From contig JBDWGH010000003.1 in the NCBI GenBank assembly GCA_039975855.1, forward strand, positions 186,001-250,000: DNA of 64,000 nucleotides, given 5' to 3'. The first letter of the stretch is position 1, and each line of letters opens with the position of its first letter. The stretch is from Litorimonas sp039975855 (GTDB taxonomy: Bacteria; Pseudomonadota; Alphaproteobacteria; Caulobacterales; Maricaulaceae). The position numbers were made by a program, and so were the translations under genes. The notes below the pieces were generated by a model, which made no database searches, had not been told where the DNA came from, and was given only the letters and a program-made list of their open reading frames with translations. Below are positions 35,170 to 44,206 of the stretch, piece by piece.

Positions 35170-35853
35170 ATGACGAACCGAATGAAACTAACTGTATCCC
35201 TCCTATCACTCGTAATGAGTGTTGGGGTTTCTGCAGGCTCTGCTCAGGCACAGACGGATGCCAGCAGACTACAAGTCTATGCAGGGCCGCAGACGACGAT
35301 CCCAGGAGAGAATATCAGTGTGACGATTGAAATGACTGATGGTCATGGAAAAAGCGTTCAAGGTGAAACGGTACAGCTGACTTATGTTTCCGATAGCGTT
35401 CCGAAGTTATTATCGGGAAAGATTTCAAATGGTTTGATGTCATTTGATGTGTCAGCTCAAAGTATAGCGGGCGGAATGACCTTTCAGGCAACCTCAGGCG
35501 ATTTGACGTCAAATAGTGCTCGAGTGCAAATCGTCGCGACCCAACCAGATACGTTCAAGTTAGAGGTCAGGTCTTCCAACAATGTCAACTTGGTCGACAT
35601 CACGACAGACTCGATAAGTGACGCTTTTGGGAATTTGATTTCGGATCAATCTCTTGTGGCTCTGAGTTGGGTTGACAATACAGGTGTTAAGCGTTCGGAA
35701 GCAGCGCAACTTTCAAATGGCCGCATTATCTATACTAGTATTTGCCCTGGTGAATACGCCGCTCCGTTGAAAATTCGGGCTGTATTGAAGAATGTAGAAG
35801 TCTTTTCTTCTGATCTCTCTGTTCTTTGCGCATCGCGAGAGGTCGGAGCATGA
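35170..35853 (+). CDS. Secreted protein with Ig-like fold, unknown function
   Basis: I take ATG 35170 (MTNRMKLTVSLLSL) as the start, because an upstream frame to 35017 runs through the promoter and repeats. The first 29 residues form a Sec signal peptide ending in SAQAQ. The rest (about 198 residues) is beta-rich, with ISVTIEMTDGHGKSVQGETV, similar to bacterial Ig-like/invasin-type domains. No enzyme motif is visible. Its stop overlaps the next start (ATGA), so it is made with the glycoside hydrolase-like protein. A structural or binding role in the polysaccharide machinery is an inference. Confidence 0.75.
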   Translation: MTNRMKLTVSLLSLVMSVGVSAGSAQAQTDASRLQVYAGPQTTIPGENISVTIEMTDGHGKSVQGETVQLTYVSDSVPKLLSGKISNGLMSFDVSAQSIAGGMTFQATSGDLTSNSARVQIVATQPDTFKLEVRSSNNVNLVDITTDSISDAFGNLISDQSLVALSWVDNTGVKRSEAAQLSNGRIIYTSICPGEYAAPLKIRAVLKNVEVFSSDLSVLCASREVGA

Positions 35854-37361
35854 TACTCAAGAGCCTTCATAACATGAAGCGACTTCCCGTTTCCGTTGGT
35901 ATCCTCCTAACCGGTGTTGCGTTTGCGGGGATTGTTTCCAACGTCATAGAAGCGCCAATCGGATCAAATGAATATTTGCATGAGCATTTGATCAAGCCCG
36001 TTGAGTTTCTCGATCGAGATTGGATTGGGGATTCATTCAAACTCTCTGTTCAAGACCGCCAAACACTTTCTGGGATCGTGCTGCAATCGGAGCAACCTAC
36101 TCGAACCTTAGACAGCGAGGCCTCCGTAACAGGGCAAGCTTTGACTGTTGTGAAAGAGACTACATGTCAGTCGACAACAAAGCCCTGTGAATTGGTTTTT
36201 CGATTAGGTCGTGAATTTGAAGAAGTTCACGTCAACAAAGATTTACGGGTCGCGAATGTCAAAGAGACCAGCTTACGCGTTACCTTTAATTCTGACCCTG
36301 AAATCAAATCTGTAGCTATCGACGAATTCGCAAACGAAACTAGGTTGTTTAGGTTTTACCAAACTCAAAATGGGTGGATGCAGAAGACTTCAGAAATTCT
36401 CGACTCAACATTTTTGAACTTCAAAGATCGGACCGGCAAATTTGATGACAAATTTTCGACTGATTTCGTGGGCGTGAATTATTATCCTGCATCTGCCTCG
36501 TGGAAAGAATTTTGGACGGAATTCCCTATCGAAGAGATTAAGTCTGATCTTGAAACAATAAGTAATATGGGGGGGAACTCTGTTCGCATATTTCTAACCC
36601 ATAACTATTTCGAAGGTGCTGCCACACAAGACGAAGCAAAGGCCAAACTTCGCATATTTTTAGATCTTTGCGCGGCAAATAATATTCAAGTGCTTGTCAC
36701 ATTATTTGATCTTCGCCCAGATTACACATTGTCCAATATGACACGCGACGTCGATCACATAGATCGAGTGCTCGCAGACATATCAGCTAATCCAGCAATC
36801 TTAGGCATCGACATCAAAAATCAAGCTGACCTAGATTTTCCAGCGTGGGGGCAAGGCGTCGTCGAAGGTTGGTTGACAGTTATGGCGCGTCACATTCAAA
36901 TTCGGTATCCGGACCTTCCAGTTACTGTCGGGTGGTCAAACCCAAACTCAGCTCTTGGTTTAAATGGCGTCGTCGATTTCGTGACCTATCATGAATATGG
37001 ACGCGTCGATGGGTATGCCGAGCGCCTGGATCTCATCAAAACTAAGTCTCATGACAAACCCGTCATGATAACCGAACTAGGCTCAACGATTTGGAGCCCG
37101 ATCCGCTCAACGCGCGCGGCGGAGATTAAACAAGCGTCCCGCCTTGAAAGCCAACTAACGCAATCATTTGCTGCCGATGGTGTGTTTGTCTGGACGCTCA
37201 ACGACTTTGACCATGTTGGGAATGATGTTGTCGGCAGACGGCCTTGGCGAAAAGCTCAGCAAAAACATTTTGGTCTCATTCGCGCTGATGGGTCAGCTCG
37301 TCCGGCAGCGAACATCCTTCAGGCGCACGCAGACAAGCTTGCCTCTCAATCCATCAACTAA
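35850..37361 (+). CDS. Clan GH-A (GH5-like) glycoside hydrolase with apparent acid/base replacement
   Basis: The start is ATG 35850, overlapping the preceding stop and following GGTCGGAGC. The 503-residue product has an N-terminal membrane anchor (about 12-32), a beta-rich segment, and from about residue 205 a TIM-barrel-like part. That part has DFVGVNYYPASASWKEFW, GGNSVRIFLTHNYF, TYHEYGRVDGYA and MITELGSTIW. Glu409 in TEL fits the nucleophile of clan GH-A. The acid/base strand, usually ending in Asn-Glu, reads ILGIDIKNQADLD, so Gln325 stands where Glu is expected. It may be weakly active, inactive or polysaccharide-binding. Such enzymes in EPS clusters trim or release polymer. Confidence 0.8.
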   Translation: MILKSLHNMKRLPVSVGILLTGVAFAGIVSNVIEAPIGSNEYLHEHLIKPVEFLDRDWIGDSFKLSVQDRQTLSGIVLQSEQPTRTLDSEASVTGQALTVVKETTCQSTTKPCELVFRLGREFEEVHVNKDLRVANVKETSLRVTFNSDPEIKSVAIDEFANETRLFRFYQTQNGWMQKTSEILDSTFLNFKDRTGKFDDKFSTDFVGVNYYPASASWKEFWTEFPIEEIKSDLETISNMGGNSVRIFLTHNYFEGAATQDEAKAKLRIFLDLCAANNIQVLVTLFDLRPDYTLSNMTRDVDHIDRVLADISANPAILGIDIKNQADLDFPAWGQGVVEGWLTVMARHIQIRYPDLPVTVGWSNPNSALGLNGVVDFVTYHEYGRVDGYAERLDLIKTKSHDKPVMITELGSTIWSPIRSTRAAEIKQASRLESQLTQSFAADGVFVWTLNDFDHVGNDVVGRRPWRKAQQKHFGLIRADGSARPAANILQAHADKLASQSIN

Positions 37362-37385
37362 ATTTAACTGCCCAAGGGAAATATC

Positions 37386-38651
37386 ATGAAAACTATAGCT
37401 ATTGTTACTGCCTTTCCACCAAGCGCCGGCTCTTTGAACGAGTATGGGCTTCATCTGGTCAATGCGTTTGCCGCGCGGTCAGATATTGAAAAAATCATCG
37501 TGGTTGCAGATAAGTATGAAGGTGAAACGCCCGAACTCGATCTTGGTCCCAAAGTAGAGGTTAGGCGGTCATGGAGGTTTAATGACCCACTGGCGGGGTT
37601 TCATATCCTGCGGGCGCTTAAGTTATCACAAGCAGAAGGGGCTATCTATAATCTTCAGACTGCCTCTTTTGGGGATAGTGAAATTCCTGCAGCCCTTGGA
37701 TTGCTAACACCAGCGGTTTCTCAAAAAACGGGCCTACCTTCAGGTGTGATTATGCATAATCTTGTCGAAGCTGTTGATCTTAGTAAAACAAACCTTGCAA
37801 AGAGCCCATTCCGTCAAAAACTGGTGGGTGCAGCCAGTTATTTCGTGACTAAGACCATGTTGATGTCTGGCTTCATGACCGTCACGTTAGATAGCTTCTG
37901 GGATATTTTGAAGGACAAGTACAAAGCCAAAAATGCTTTTATGGTTCCTCACGGCTCGTTCCCGTTGACCTCTGATGTTCAAATTACAAAACTCGCTGAT
38001 CGGCCTCGTACGATCGTAACAATGGGAAAATTCGGGACCTATAAAAGGCTCGAGCGGACAATTGGAGCCATCCAAAACTTAAATCTCTCTCGAACAGAGT
38101 CTCAGAAAATCAGGTTGGTTATCGGCGGGAGCGATCATCCCGCAACACCAGGTTATCTAAAGTCTTTGGAAATTAAACACCAAGCCGATGCAAACATCGT
38201 CTTCCATGGTTACGTGGCGGAAGAAGATGTCGCTCCATTTTTCACGCAGGCGAAACTTGCGATTTTTGACTATGATAGCACGACTGGAAGTTCAGGTGTT
38301 TTGCATCAGGCTGCGATCTACGGGACGCCAGCTGCTTATCCAATGATGGGTGATTTTATTGATGTGACTGAACGTGAGGGCTTGAAAGGTTTTAACTTTA
38401 CGGCGTTAGACCAAACCGCTCTTGAAAACTCTATTGAGGAATGCCTTGATAATTCGGAGCTCGGACAAGGCTATGCGGACAACAACCTTCATGTTTCAAA
38501 AGGGGTAACGATGGACACCGTAGCGTCCATTCAATTGCAACTTCTTAGGAAAACCAACACTGGGAATTTTAACGCTCTGCGCAGAGCCAAGAATTCCGCT
38601 TTGCATCTTCAGGAGATCAGCCGGTCTGGTCCAATTTCAGTTGGCGGATAA
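37386..38651 (+). CDS. GT4-like glycosyltransferase
   Basis: The 421-residue protein is a GT-B fold glycosyltransferase. It opens with TIAIVTAFPPSAGSLNEYG. It carries the sugar-nucleotide-binding half from about residue 200: RPRTIVTMGKFGTYKRLERT, then VFHGYVAEEDVAPFF, then FDYDSTTGSSGVLHQAAIYG in the place of the EX7E region. It should add a sugar from an NDP donor to the lipid-linked repeat. It follows the GH-like gene by 24 bases and closes the unit. Confidence 0.85.
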   Translation: MKTIAIVTAFPPSAGSLNEYGLHLVNAFAARSDIEKIIVVADKYEGETPELDLGPKVEVRRSWRFNDPLAGFHILRALKLSQAEGAIYNLQTASFGDSEIPAALGLLTPAVSQKTGLPSGVIMHNLVEAVDLSKTNLAKSPFRQKLVGAASYFVTKTMLMSGFMTVTLDSFWDILKDKYKAKNAFMVPHGSFPLTSDVQITKLADRPRTIVTMGKFGTYKRLERTIGAIQNLNLSRTESQKIRLVIGGSDHPATPGYLKSLEIKHQADANIVFHGYVAEEDVAPFFTQAKLAIFDYDSTTGSSGVLHQAAIYGTPAAYPMMGDFIDVTEREGLKGFNFTALDQTALENSIEECLDNSELGQGYADNNLHVSKGVTMDTVASIQLQLLRKTNTGNFNALRRAKNSALHLQEISRSGPISVGG

Positions 38652-38795
38652 AGGAACAATATTTACAAGAATACGGCCCTGATCACTTCAGGTGATGAGG
38701 TCGTCATATTCAGGTCAAAGCATGGGTCAAACTTCTTAGCATAGTTACATATCCACACTTCATTTAGGACTAAATTCCTTTTTACTTGACTCCTT
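38652..38795. other. Intergenic region between the GT4 gene and the SOS operator
   Basis: About 144 bases hold no gene. An imperfect inverted repeat around 38684-38703 (ATCAC-TTCAG-GTGAT core) lies after the glycosyltransferase gene but lacks a T run, so it is at best a weak terminator. Confidence 0.4.
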
Positions 38796-38821
38796 GTTCG
38801 GCAATAGAACAAATATAGAAC
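38796..38821 (+). promoter_or_regulatory. LexA/SOS box for imuA-imuB-dnaE2
   Basis: GAAC-AAATATA-GAAC at 38807-38821 is a perfect GAAC-N7-GAAC, the alphaproteobacterial LexA site (GTTC-N7-GTTC on the other strand). A third element, GTTC at 38796-38799, is again seven bases before the first GAAC. The site ends four bases before the imuA start, so repression by occlusion is expected. Confidence 0.9.
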
Positions 38822-38824
38822 ATT

Positions 38825-39466
38825 GTGACAGTTGTAGAAATCATAAATCGCCGCGATGTTGGGACATTTTCGTCCTTGAGCCTGCAAACCCGGGAAGAGT
38901 TATCTCTCAGCGGCCCAGTGCGTTTGGCGAAAGGACGCGTGCATGAGGTGTCAGGGGATAGTGCCGATATGTTCGCAGTCTTGACGGCATCGAAACTTCA
39001 GGGACCGGTTATCTGGATTGGATTGTCGCGGTATATAGGCTCGCTTGCCCCAACGGCGCTTCAAGATTTTATTGATCCGGCACGCGTCATTTTAGCCGAA
39101 GGCATTAGCCGTAGCGAAGTACTCTGGGCTGCCGAGCAGGCTCTACGCGCAAGCTGCGCAGAATGTGTCGTCATCGAGTTATCAAAAGGTCCAAACCTAC
39201 GAGAATCCAGACGCCTCCAAGTCGCAGCAGAAGAGGGCGGCGGGATTGGCCTAATATTGATTCATGGTCGCGCCCATACTTCGGCGTGTGAAACACGATG
39301 GCAATGTGAAGCTTCGAATGTGGGCGAGAATGCTTGGGTGTGGTCGTTGACGAAAAATCGGAAGGGCGAGTTGGGAACGTGGCAGGTAAGGTGGGTTCCG
39401 TCTCAGCGTAGCGGAGGGGCGTATGAAGCGGGTGTTATACATCTGGTTGCCGCAGCTGCCGCTTGA
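38825..39466 (+). CDS. imuA: ImuA, SulA/RecA-like mutasome accessory protein
   Basis: The frame begins at a GTG (38825) directly after the SOS box. The 213-residue product has the ImuA outline: GRVHEVSGDSADMFAVLTA, a diverged nucleotide-binding fold with VIWIGLSRY, ESRRLQVAAEEGGGIGLIL, and the C-terminal WVWSLTKNRKGELGTWQVRW. ImuA is a degraded RecA-like protein that works with ImuB and DnaE2 in damage-induced mutagenesis. The last 44 bases overlap imuB. Confidence 0.88.
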   Translation: MTVVEIINRRDVGTFSSLSLQTREELSLSGPVRLAKGRVHEVSGDSADMFAVLTASKLQGPVIWIGLSRYIGSLAPTALQDFIDPARVILAEGISRSEVLWAAEQALRASCAECVVIELSKGPNLRESRRLQVAAEEGGGIGLILIHGRAHTSACETRWQCEASNVGENAWVWSLTKNRKGELGTWQVRWVPSQRSGGAYEAGVIHLVAAAAA

Positions 39467-40910
39467 TCTTCAGGTTCGTAAAGGTGACCCGCGTGTAGAT
39501 GCACCCTTTGCGATCATTACCGAAATCAAAAATGCGTGGCGCTTGATGCATGTTAGTGAAGCCGCTCGTGAGGCTGGTTTGTCAGAGGGCGTTTCTTTGG
39601 CGGATGCACGGGCGATTTGTCCTACGCTTTTGACGGAGCCTGTAAATGAAGCTCGCAGCGCGGCCTTGCTACGGGCGCTTTGGCGTTGGGCAGATCATCT
39701 TTCACCTTGGGTAGCTTTGGATACACCGGATGGGTTGTTTTTGGATATTACCGGGTGTTCTCATCTCTTTGGCGGTGAAGTGAACATGGGCGAGAAAGCC
39801 TTGGAACGCTTGGAGGCTATGAACATTACGGCACGTATTGGGATTGCAGATACAAAAGGGGCCGCTGCAGCTCTTGCCCGGTTTGGGCGTGCAACGGTTG
39901 AGGTTTCTGAAAGCGGTCAAACGATACCGACTATGCGGGCTTATCCCGTTGAGGGTCTGCGGCTTGCGCAAAAAACATCATCTGACCTCCGCCGGGCGGG
40001 CCTGAAAACAATCGGGCAATTGTCTGAGATTAAAACATCAGAATTGGCGCGGCGATTTGGATTGGATTTAACCAAGGCCTTGGCGGCTACGCTTGGTCAT
40101 GCACCTGACCCTATATCTCCGCGATCTGCAGACCCTATTTATGCCGCGCGGATGACTTTACCTGACCCCATCGGGTTAAAGGATGATTTGATAAGCGTTT
40201 TGGACAGGTTGGTGACATCCGTCTGCAAACGTCTGGAGAAAGATGCCAATGGCGCACGTCGGTATTACTTGACGGTGCGCTGTGTGGACACAGGTGATCA
40301 TGTTTTGCAGATCGGGTTTGCGCGCCCTACATTTGAAATGCGTGCTGTGTTGCAGCAATTTGGACGTCCGCTCGATGCGCTTAAGATTGAATATGGGGCG
40401 GATTGGTTTCGCCTAGAGGCCGCACATATTGAACCGATCCAACCCTTTCAAATTAGCTTGGATCAACACAAGCAAACGCAAAACGATACCTCTAAGATTA
40501 TTTCGACCCTGGGGAATAAGCTGGGATTTGACCGTGTGCGGCAATTCCACCCTATTCAAAGCCATTTGCCTGAGCGCGAGTTTGTCCAAGTCGAGGCAAT
40601 GGACAGGCGAGATCCTGCCGTTTGGAAAATAGCGCCACGTAAACGCCCCGTACGACTTTTCAGACGGCCTGAGAGATTGGTCACGTTAGAACCAGGACGC
40701 CCCCCGAAACGATTTCAATGGAGGCGTTCTGTTTATTCAACATATCAGGCGAATGGCCCAGAACGTCTGTCATCTGAATGGTGGCAGGCTGACGGCGGGG
40801 CCGTCAGAGATTATTGGCACGTCCAGACACAGGATGGGCCGCGCTTTTGGTTGATGACCTACCCTGGGGCGCCGGAACCAAGTTGGTACATCGCAGGCCG
40901 TTTCGCGTGA
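39423..40910 (+). CDS. imuB: ImuB, Y-family polymerase-like mutasome hub
   Basis: The 495-residue product opens with MKRVLYIWLPQLPLDLQV, and LFLDITGCSHLFGGE matches the Y-family palm. As in other ImuB proteins, the catalytic acidic residues of Y-family polymerases are not conserved: no Asp follows the first strand and no SIDE-like motif is present. It should therefore be a scaffold that binds the beta clamp, ImuA and DnaE2. It overlaps imuA upstream and its TGA overlaps the dnaE2 GTG. Confidence 0.92.
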   Translation: MKRVLYIWLPQLPLDLQVRKGDPRVDAPFAIITEIKNAWRLMHVSEAAREAGLSEGVSLADARAICPTLLTEPVNEARSAALLRALWRWADHLSPWVALDTPDGLFLDITGCSHLFGGEVNMGEKALERLEAMNITARIGIADTKGAAAALARFGRATVEVSESGQTIPTMRAYPVEGLRLAQKTSSDLRRAGLKTIGQLSEIKTSELARRFGLDLTKALAATLGHAPDPISPRSADPIYAARMTLPDPIGLKDDLISVLDRLVTSVCKRLEKDANGARRYYLTVRCVDTGDHVLQIGFARPTFEMRAVLQQFGRPLDALKIEYGADWFRLEAAHIEPIQPFQISLDQHKQTQNDTSKIISTLGNKLGFDRVRQFHPIQSHLPEREFVQVEAMDRRDPAVWKIAPRKRPVRLFRRPERLVTLEPGRPPKRFQWRRSVYSTYQANGPERLSSEWWQADGGAVRDYWHVQTQDGPRFWLMTYPGAPEPSWYIAGRFA

Positions 40911-43900
40911 GCTATGCTGAGTTAAACGCAATATCCAACTTCACCTTTCTAACAGGGGCGTCCCATGCGGATGAATTAGCCGCACGGGCCAGTGAGTTGG
41001 GCCTGTCTGCACTCGCCATCGCGGATAAAAACAGTTTCGCTGGCATTGTTAGAGGGCATGCTGCCGCTGAAGAAATCGGTCTGACTTATCTCGTCGCGGT
41101 TCGGCTTGTTTTGCGAGATGGGACAGAAATTGTCGCCTATCCGAAGACTCGAAAAGGCTATGGAAATCTATGCCGCCTTCTCACACTTGGAAAACGACGT
41201 GCCCAGAAAGGGCAATGTGATCTCACCTTAGACGACGTGCTCGCATGGGGGCAGGCCTGCGTTTTAGTTGTGGTAAATAGATCTGAGCCTATCCCGCAAT
41301 TGAAGAAGAAGTTTGGAGAAGATGTCTTCTTCGCTCTTAAGCCATTTTATGATGGAGGAGATGATACGCGGTTTGCGGAGCGCGCTGCTGAGGCTGCAAC
41401 GCTGGATGTGCCTTTGGTCGTCATGGGCAATGTTATCATGCATGCTGGGCGCCGCAGGCGGCTGGCGGATGTATTGTCCTGTATTCGAGAGAAAGTAAAA
41501 ATTGATCAGCTAGGCCGGCTCGCGCAGCCCAACGCGGAGGCACGCCTTAAATCCGAGTTTGAGATGCGTCGCTTATTCAAAGCCTATCCTGAAGCCCTCG
41601 CCAATACACAAGAGATTGTGGAGCGCTGCACATTCTCTCTCAATGAGTTAAAATACGAATACCCCGACGAGGTCACGAAAGGCGAAGATGCCGACACTCG
41701 ATTGCGACGACTGGCGGAGGAGGGATTGGTTTGGCGATATCCTGATGGTCTCACACCGCGTATTCGCGCCATGGTCGAGAAGGAACTAAAGCTTATTAGA
41801 GAGCTTGATTATGCGCGTTATTTTTTGACGGTTTACGACATTGTTGCTTTTGCGCGATCCAAAAACATTCTGTGCCAAGGGCGGGGCTCTGCGGCGAATT
41901 CTGTCATCTGCTACGCTCTTGGAATTACGGAAGCCTCGCCAGAAACGATCTCGATGGTTTTCGAACGGTTTATCTCGGATGTACGCGGGGAGCCGCCTGA
42001 TATTGATGTCGATTTTGAACATGAACGCCGCGAAGAAGTCATCCAGCACATCTATGAGAAATATGGTCGGCACCGTGCGGGAATTTGCTCGACCGTTATT
42101 CACTTCCGTAGCCGCGCGGCTATTCGGGAGGTTGGTAAAGCCATGGGCTTATCGGAAGATGCGGTGGCGGCCCTTTCATCACAAGTATGGGGGACAACGA
42201 GCCGAGGTGTCGGTGACGAGCGAGTCAAGGCGGCAGGCCTTGATATCGATGATCCCCGCCTTCGCCAGACGATGGAATTGACGCATGAGATCATCGGCTT
42301 TCCACGTCATCTCTCACAACATGTTGGAGGGTTCGTCATAACCGCTGGGCGGCTTGATGAAATGTGTCCCGTTGAAAATGCGGCCATGGCGGATCGAACA
42401 ATCATTGAGTGGGATAAGGATGACATAGATAAAATCGGCATGTTGAAAATTGATGTGCTGGCGCTCGGCATGCTGACCTGTATTCGCAAAGCGTTTCAAC
42501 TGCTTGGGGATTGGAAAGGGCAAGATTATGCCTTGGCAACAATCCCACAAGAAGACCCTGCCGTGTATGATATGCTTTGCATCGCGGATACACTCGGCGT
42601 CTTCCAAGTAGAGAGCCGTGCGCAGATGAATTTTTTGCCGCGCATGCGGCCTCGTACATTTTATGATCTGGTGATTGAAGTTGCGGTGATCCGTCCTGGT
42701 CCTATCCAAGGGGATATGGTGCATCCATTTCTGAAGCGTAGGCGAGGAGAGGAACCCGTTGTCTATCCGTCAGCAGCCCTAGAGCCAGTCTTGGGAAAGA
42801 CTTTGGGTGTGCCTTTGTTTCAAGAGCAAGCCATGCAAATTGCGTCTGTTGCGGCTGGGTTTACGCCAAGCGAAGCGGATCAGTTGCGGCGTGCTTTGGG
42901 GACGGCTCGGGGGCCAGGAACGATCCAAAAGTTCAAGGATCGTTTCATTATTGGCTGTATTGAGAACGGGTATGATGAGGATTTTGCCTCGGCCGTATTC
43001 CGGCAATTAGAAGGCTTCTCTGGCTATGGGTTTCCTGAAAGTCATGCCGCTAGTTTTGCACTGCTGGTCTATGTCTCTAGCTGGATTAAGTGCCATCACC
43101 CCGAGGTCTTTTGCTGTGCGCTTTTAAATTCACAGCCCATGGGGTTTTACGCACCTGCGCAGATTGTTCGTGATGCGCGTGAGCATGGTGTGCCTATCCG
43201 TCCTATCTGTGTTGAGAGTAGCTATTGGGATAATGTTCTGGAGCCAGCAGGGGATGGACGGCTCGCGGTTCGACTTGGCTTTCGTCAAATTAAGGGCTTT
43301 CGTGAGGAGGACGGATATTGGCTCTCGGCTGCGCGTGGAAATGGATATCGTTCGGTGGATGCGGTGTGGCGGAAAGCGGGGTTGGACCGCACGGCGCTTT
43401 CAAAACTTGCTCAGGCTGATGCCTTTGCAAGTCACGGGTTGAACCGCCGTGACGCGCTTTGGGCGGTTAAAGGATTGGGTGCTGAGAAACCGTTGCCGCT
43501 CTTTGAGGCGACGGGCGAGGGGATAGGTTCGGTGGATGTGAATTTACCCGTGATGGATTTGCGCGAAGAGGTATTTGAAGATTATATCGGAACACGCCTG
43601 ACCTTACGGGAGCATCCAGTGACGCTTTTGCAAGAAGAGATTAGTGGATTTTTGCCCTCCCAAAATTTGCGTAATACTGTTGATGGGAGTTGGGTTGAGG
43701 TTTGCGGCCTCGTCATTACACGCCAACGACCGGGGACTGCGAGTGGTGTTATATTCTTAACGCTAGAAGACGGGACAGGTGTTTCCAATGTCGTGGTGTG
43801 GCCGAAGATGTTTGAGAAACGTCGTAAGGCGGTCATGGCAGGGCGTCTTTTGAAAATACGTGGGAAGCTTCAACGCGAGGGTATCGTCACCCATGTGATT

Positions 43901-44194
43901 GCTAATCAAATCACTGATCTATCTTACCTCCTAGATACACTTGGCGACGCGCAGAGTGCAGGTGACAACATTAACCCTAGCATTGATAATGCCGACGAAG
44001 CGAAGCGGCCCATTCCTGCCAAAGAAGCAAAACGCTCTGGTGTTAAATCACCGGGAAATCGATTGGCGCCCGCAAAAGATAGGCCCATTTTACCGAGGCG
44101 AAGAAACATTAGCGGGTATTATAATACTGGCGGCGGTGCCCGTCATCCACGTCAACAAGCCAATAAGTTATTTCCAAGCCGGGATTTTCATTAG
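40907..44194 (+). CDS. dnaE2: Error-prone DNA polymerase DnaE2
   Basis: I choose GTG 40907 (VSYAELNAISNFTFLTGASH), which overlaps the imuB stop (GTGA) and matches the family N-terminus; the frame extends upstream to 40814 inside imuB. The product has about 1095 residues, normal for DnaE2. It has an N-terminal PHP domain, a polymerase core (NILCQGRGSAANSVICYALG, PPDIDVDFEHERREEVIQHI) and a C-terminal OB fold (GVIFLTLEDGTGVSNVVVW). It performs translesion synthesis during the SOS response. Confidence 0.95.
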   Translation: MSYAELNAISNFTFLTGASHADELAARASELGLSALAIADKNSFAGIVRGHAAAEEIGLTYLVAVRLVLRDGTEIVAYPKTRKGYGNLCRLLTLGKRRAQKGQCDLTLDDVLAWGQACVLVVVNRSEPIPQLKKKFGEDVFFALKPFYDGGDDTRFAERAAEAATLDVPLVVMGNVIMHAGRRRRLADVLSCIREKVKIDQLGRLAQPNAEARLKSEFEMRRLFKAYPEALANTQEIVERCTFSLNELKYEYPDEVTKGEDADTRLRRLAEEGLVWRYPDGLTPRIRAMVEKELKLIRELDYARYFLTVYDIVAFARSKNILCQGRGSAANSVICYALGITEASPETISMVFERFISDVRGEPPDIDVDFEHERREEVIQHIYEKYGRHRAGICSTVIHFRSRAAIREVGKAMGLSEDAVAALSSQVWGTTSRGVGDERVKAAGLDIDDPRLRQTMELTHEIIGFPRHLSQHVGGFVITAGRLDEMCPVENAAMADRTIIEWDKDDIDKIGMLKIDVLALGMLTCIRKAFQLLGDWKGQDYALATIPQEDPAVYDMLCIADTLGVFQVESRAQMNFLPRMRPRTFYDLVIEVAVIRPGPIQGDMVHPFLKRRRGEEPVVYPSAALEPVLGKTLGVPLFQEQAMQIASVAAGFTPSEADQLRRALGTARGPGTIQKFKDRFIIGCIENGYDEDFASAVFRQLEGFSGYGFPESHAASFALLVYVSSWIKCHHPEVFCCALLNSQPMGFYAPAQIVRDAREHGVPIRPICVESSYWDNVLEPAGDGRLAVRLGFRQIKGFREEDGYWLSAARGNGYRSVDAVWRKAGLDRTALSKLAQADAFASHGLNRRDALWAVKGLGAEKPLPLFEATGEGIGSVDVNLPVMDLREEVFEDYIGTRLTLREHPVTLLQEEISGFLPSQNLRNTVDGSWVEVCGLVITRQRPGTASGVIFLTLEDGTGVSNVVVWPKMFEKRRKAVMAGRLLKIRGKLQREGIVTHVIANQITDLSYLLDTLGDAQSAGDNINPSIDNADEAKRPIPAKEAKRSGVKSPGNRLAPAKDRPILPRRRNISGYYNTGGGARHPRQQANKLFPSRDFH

Positions 44195-44206
44195 GTTCGT
44201 TTTGCT

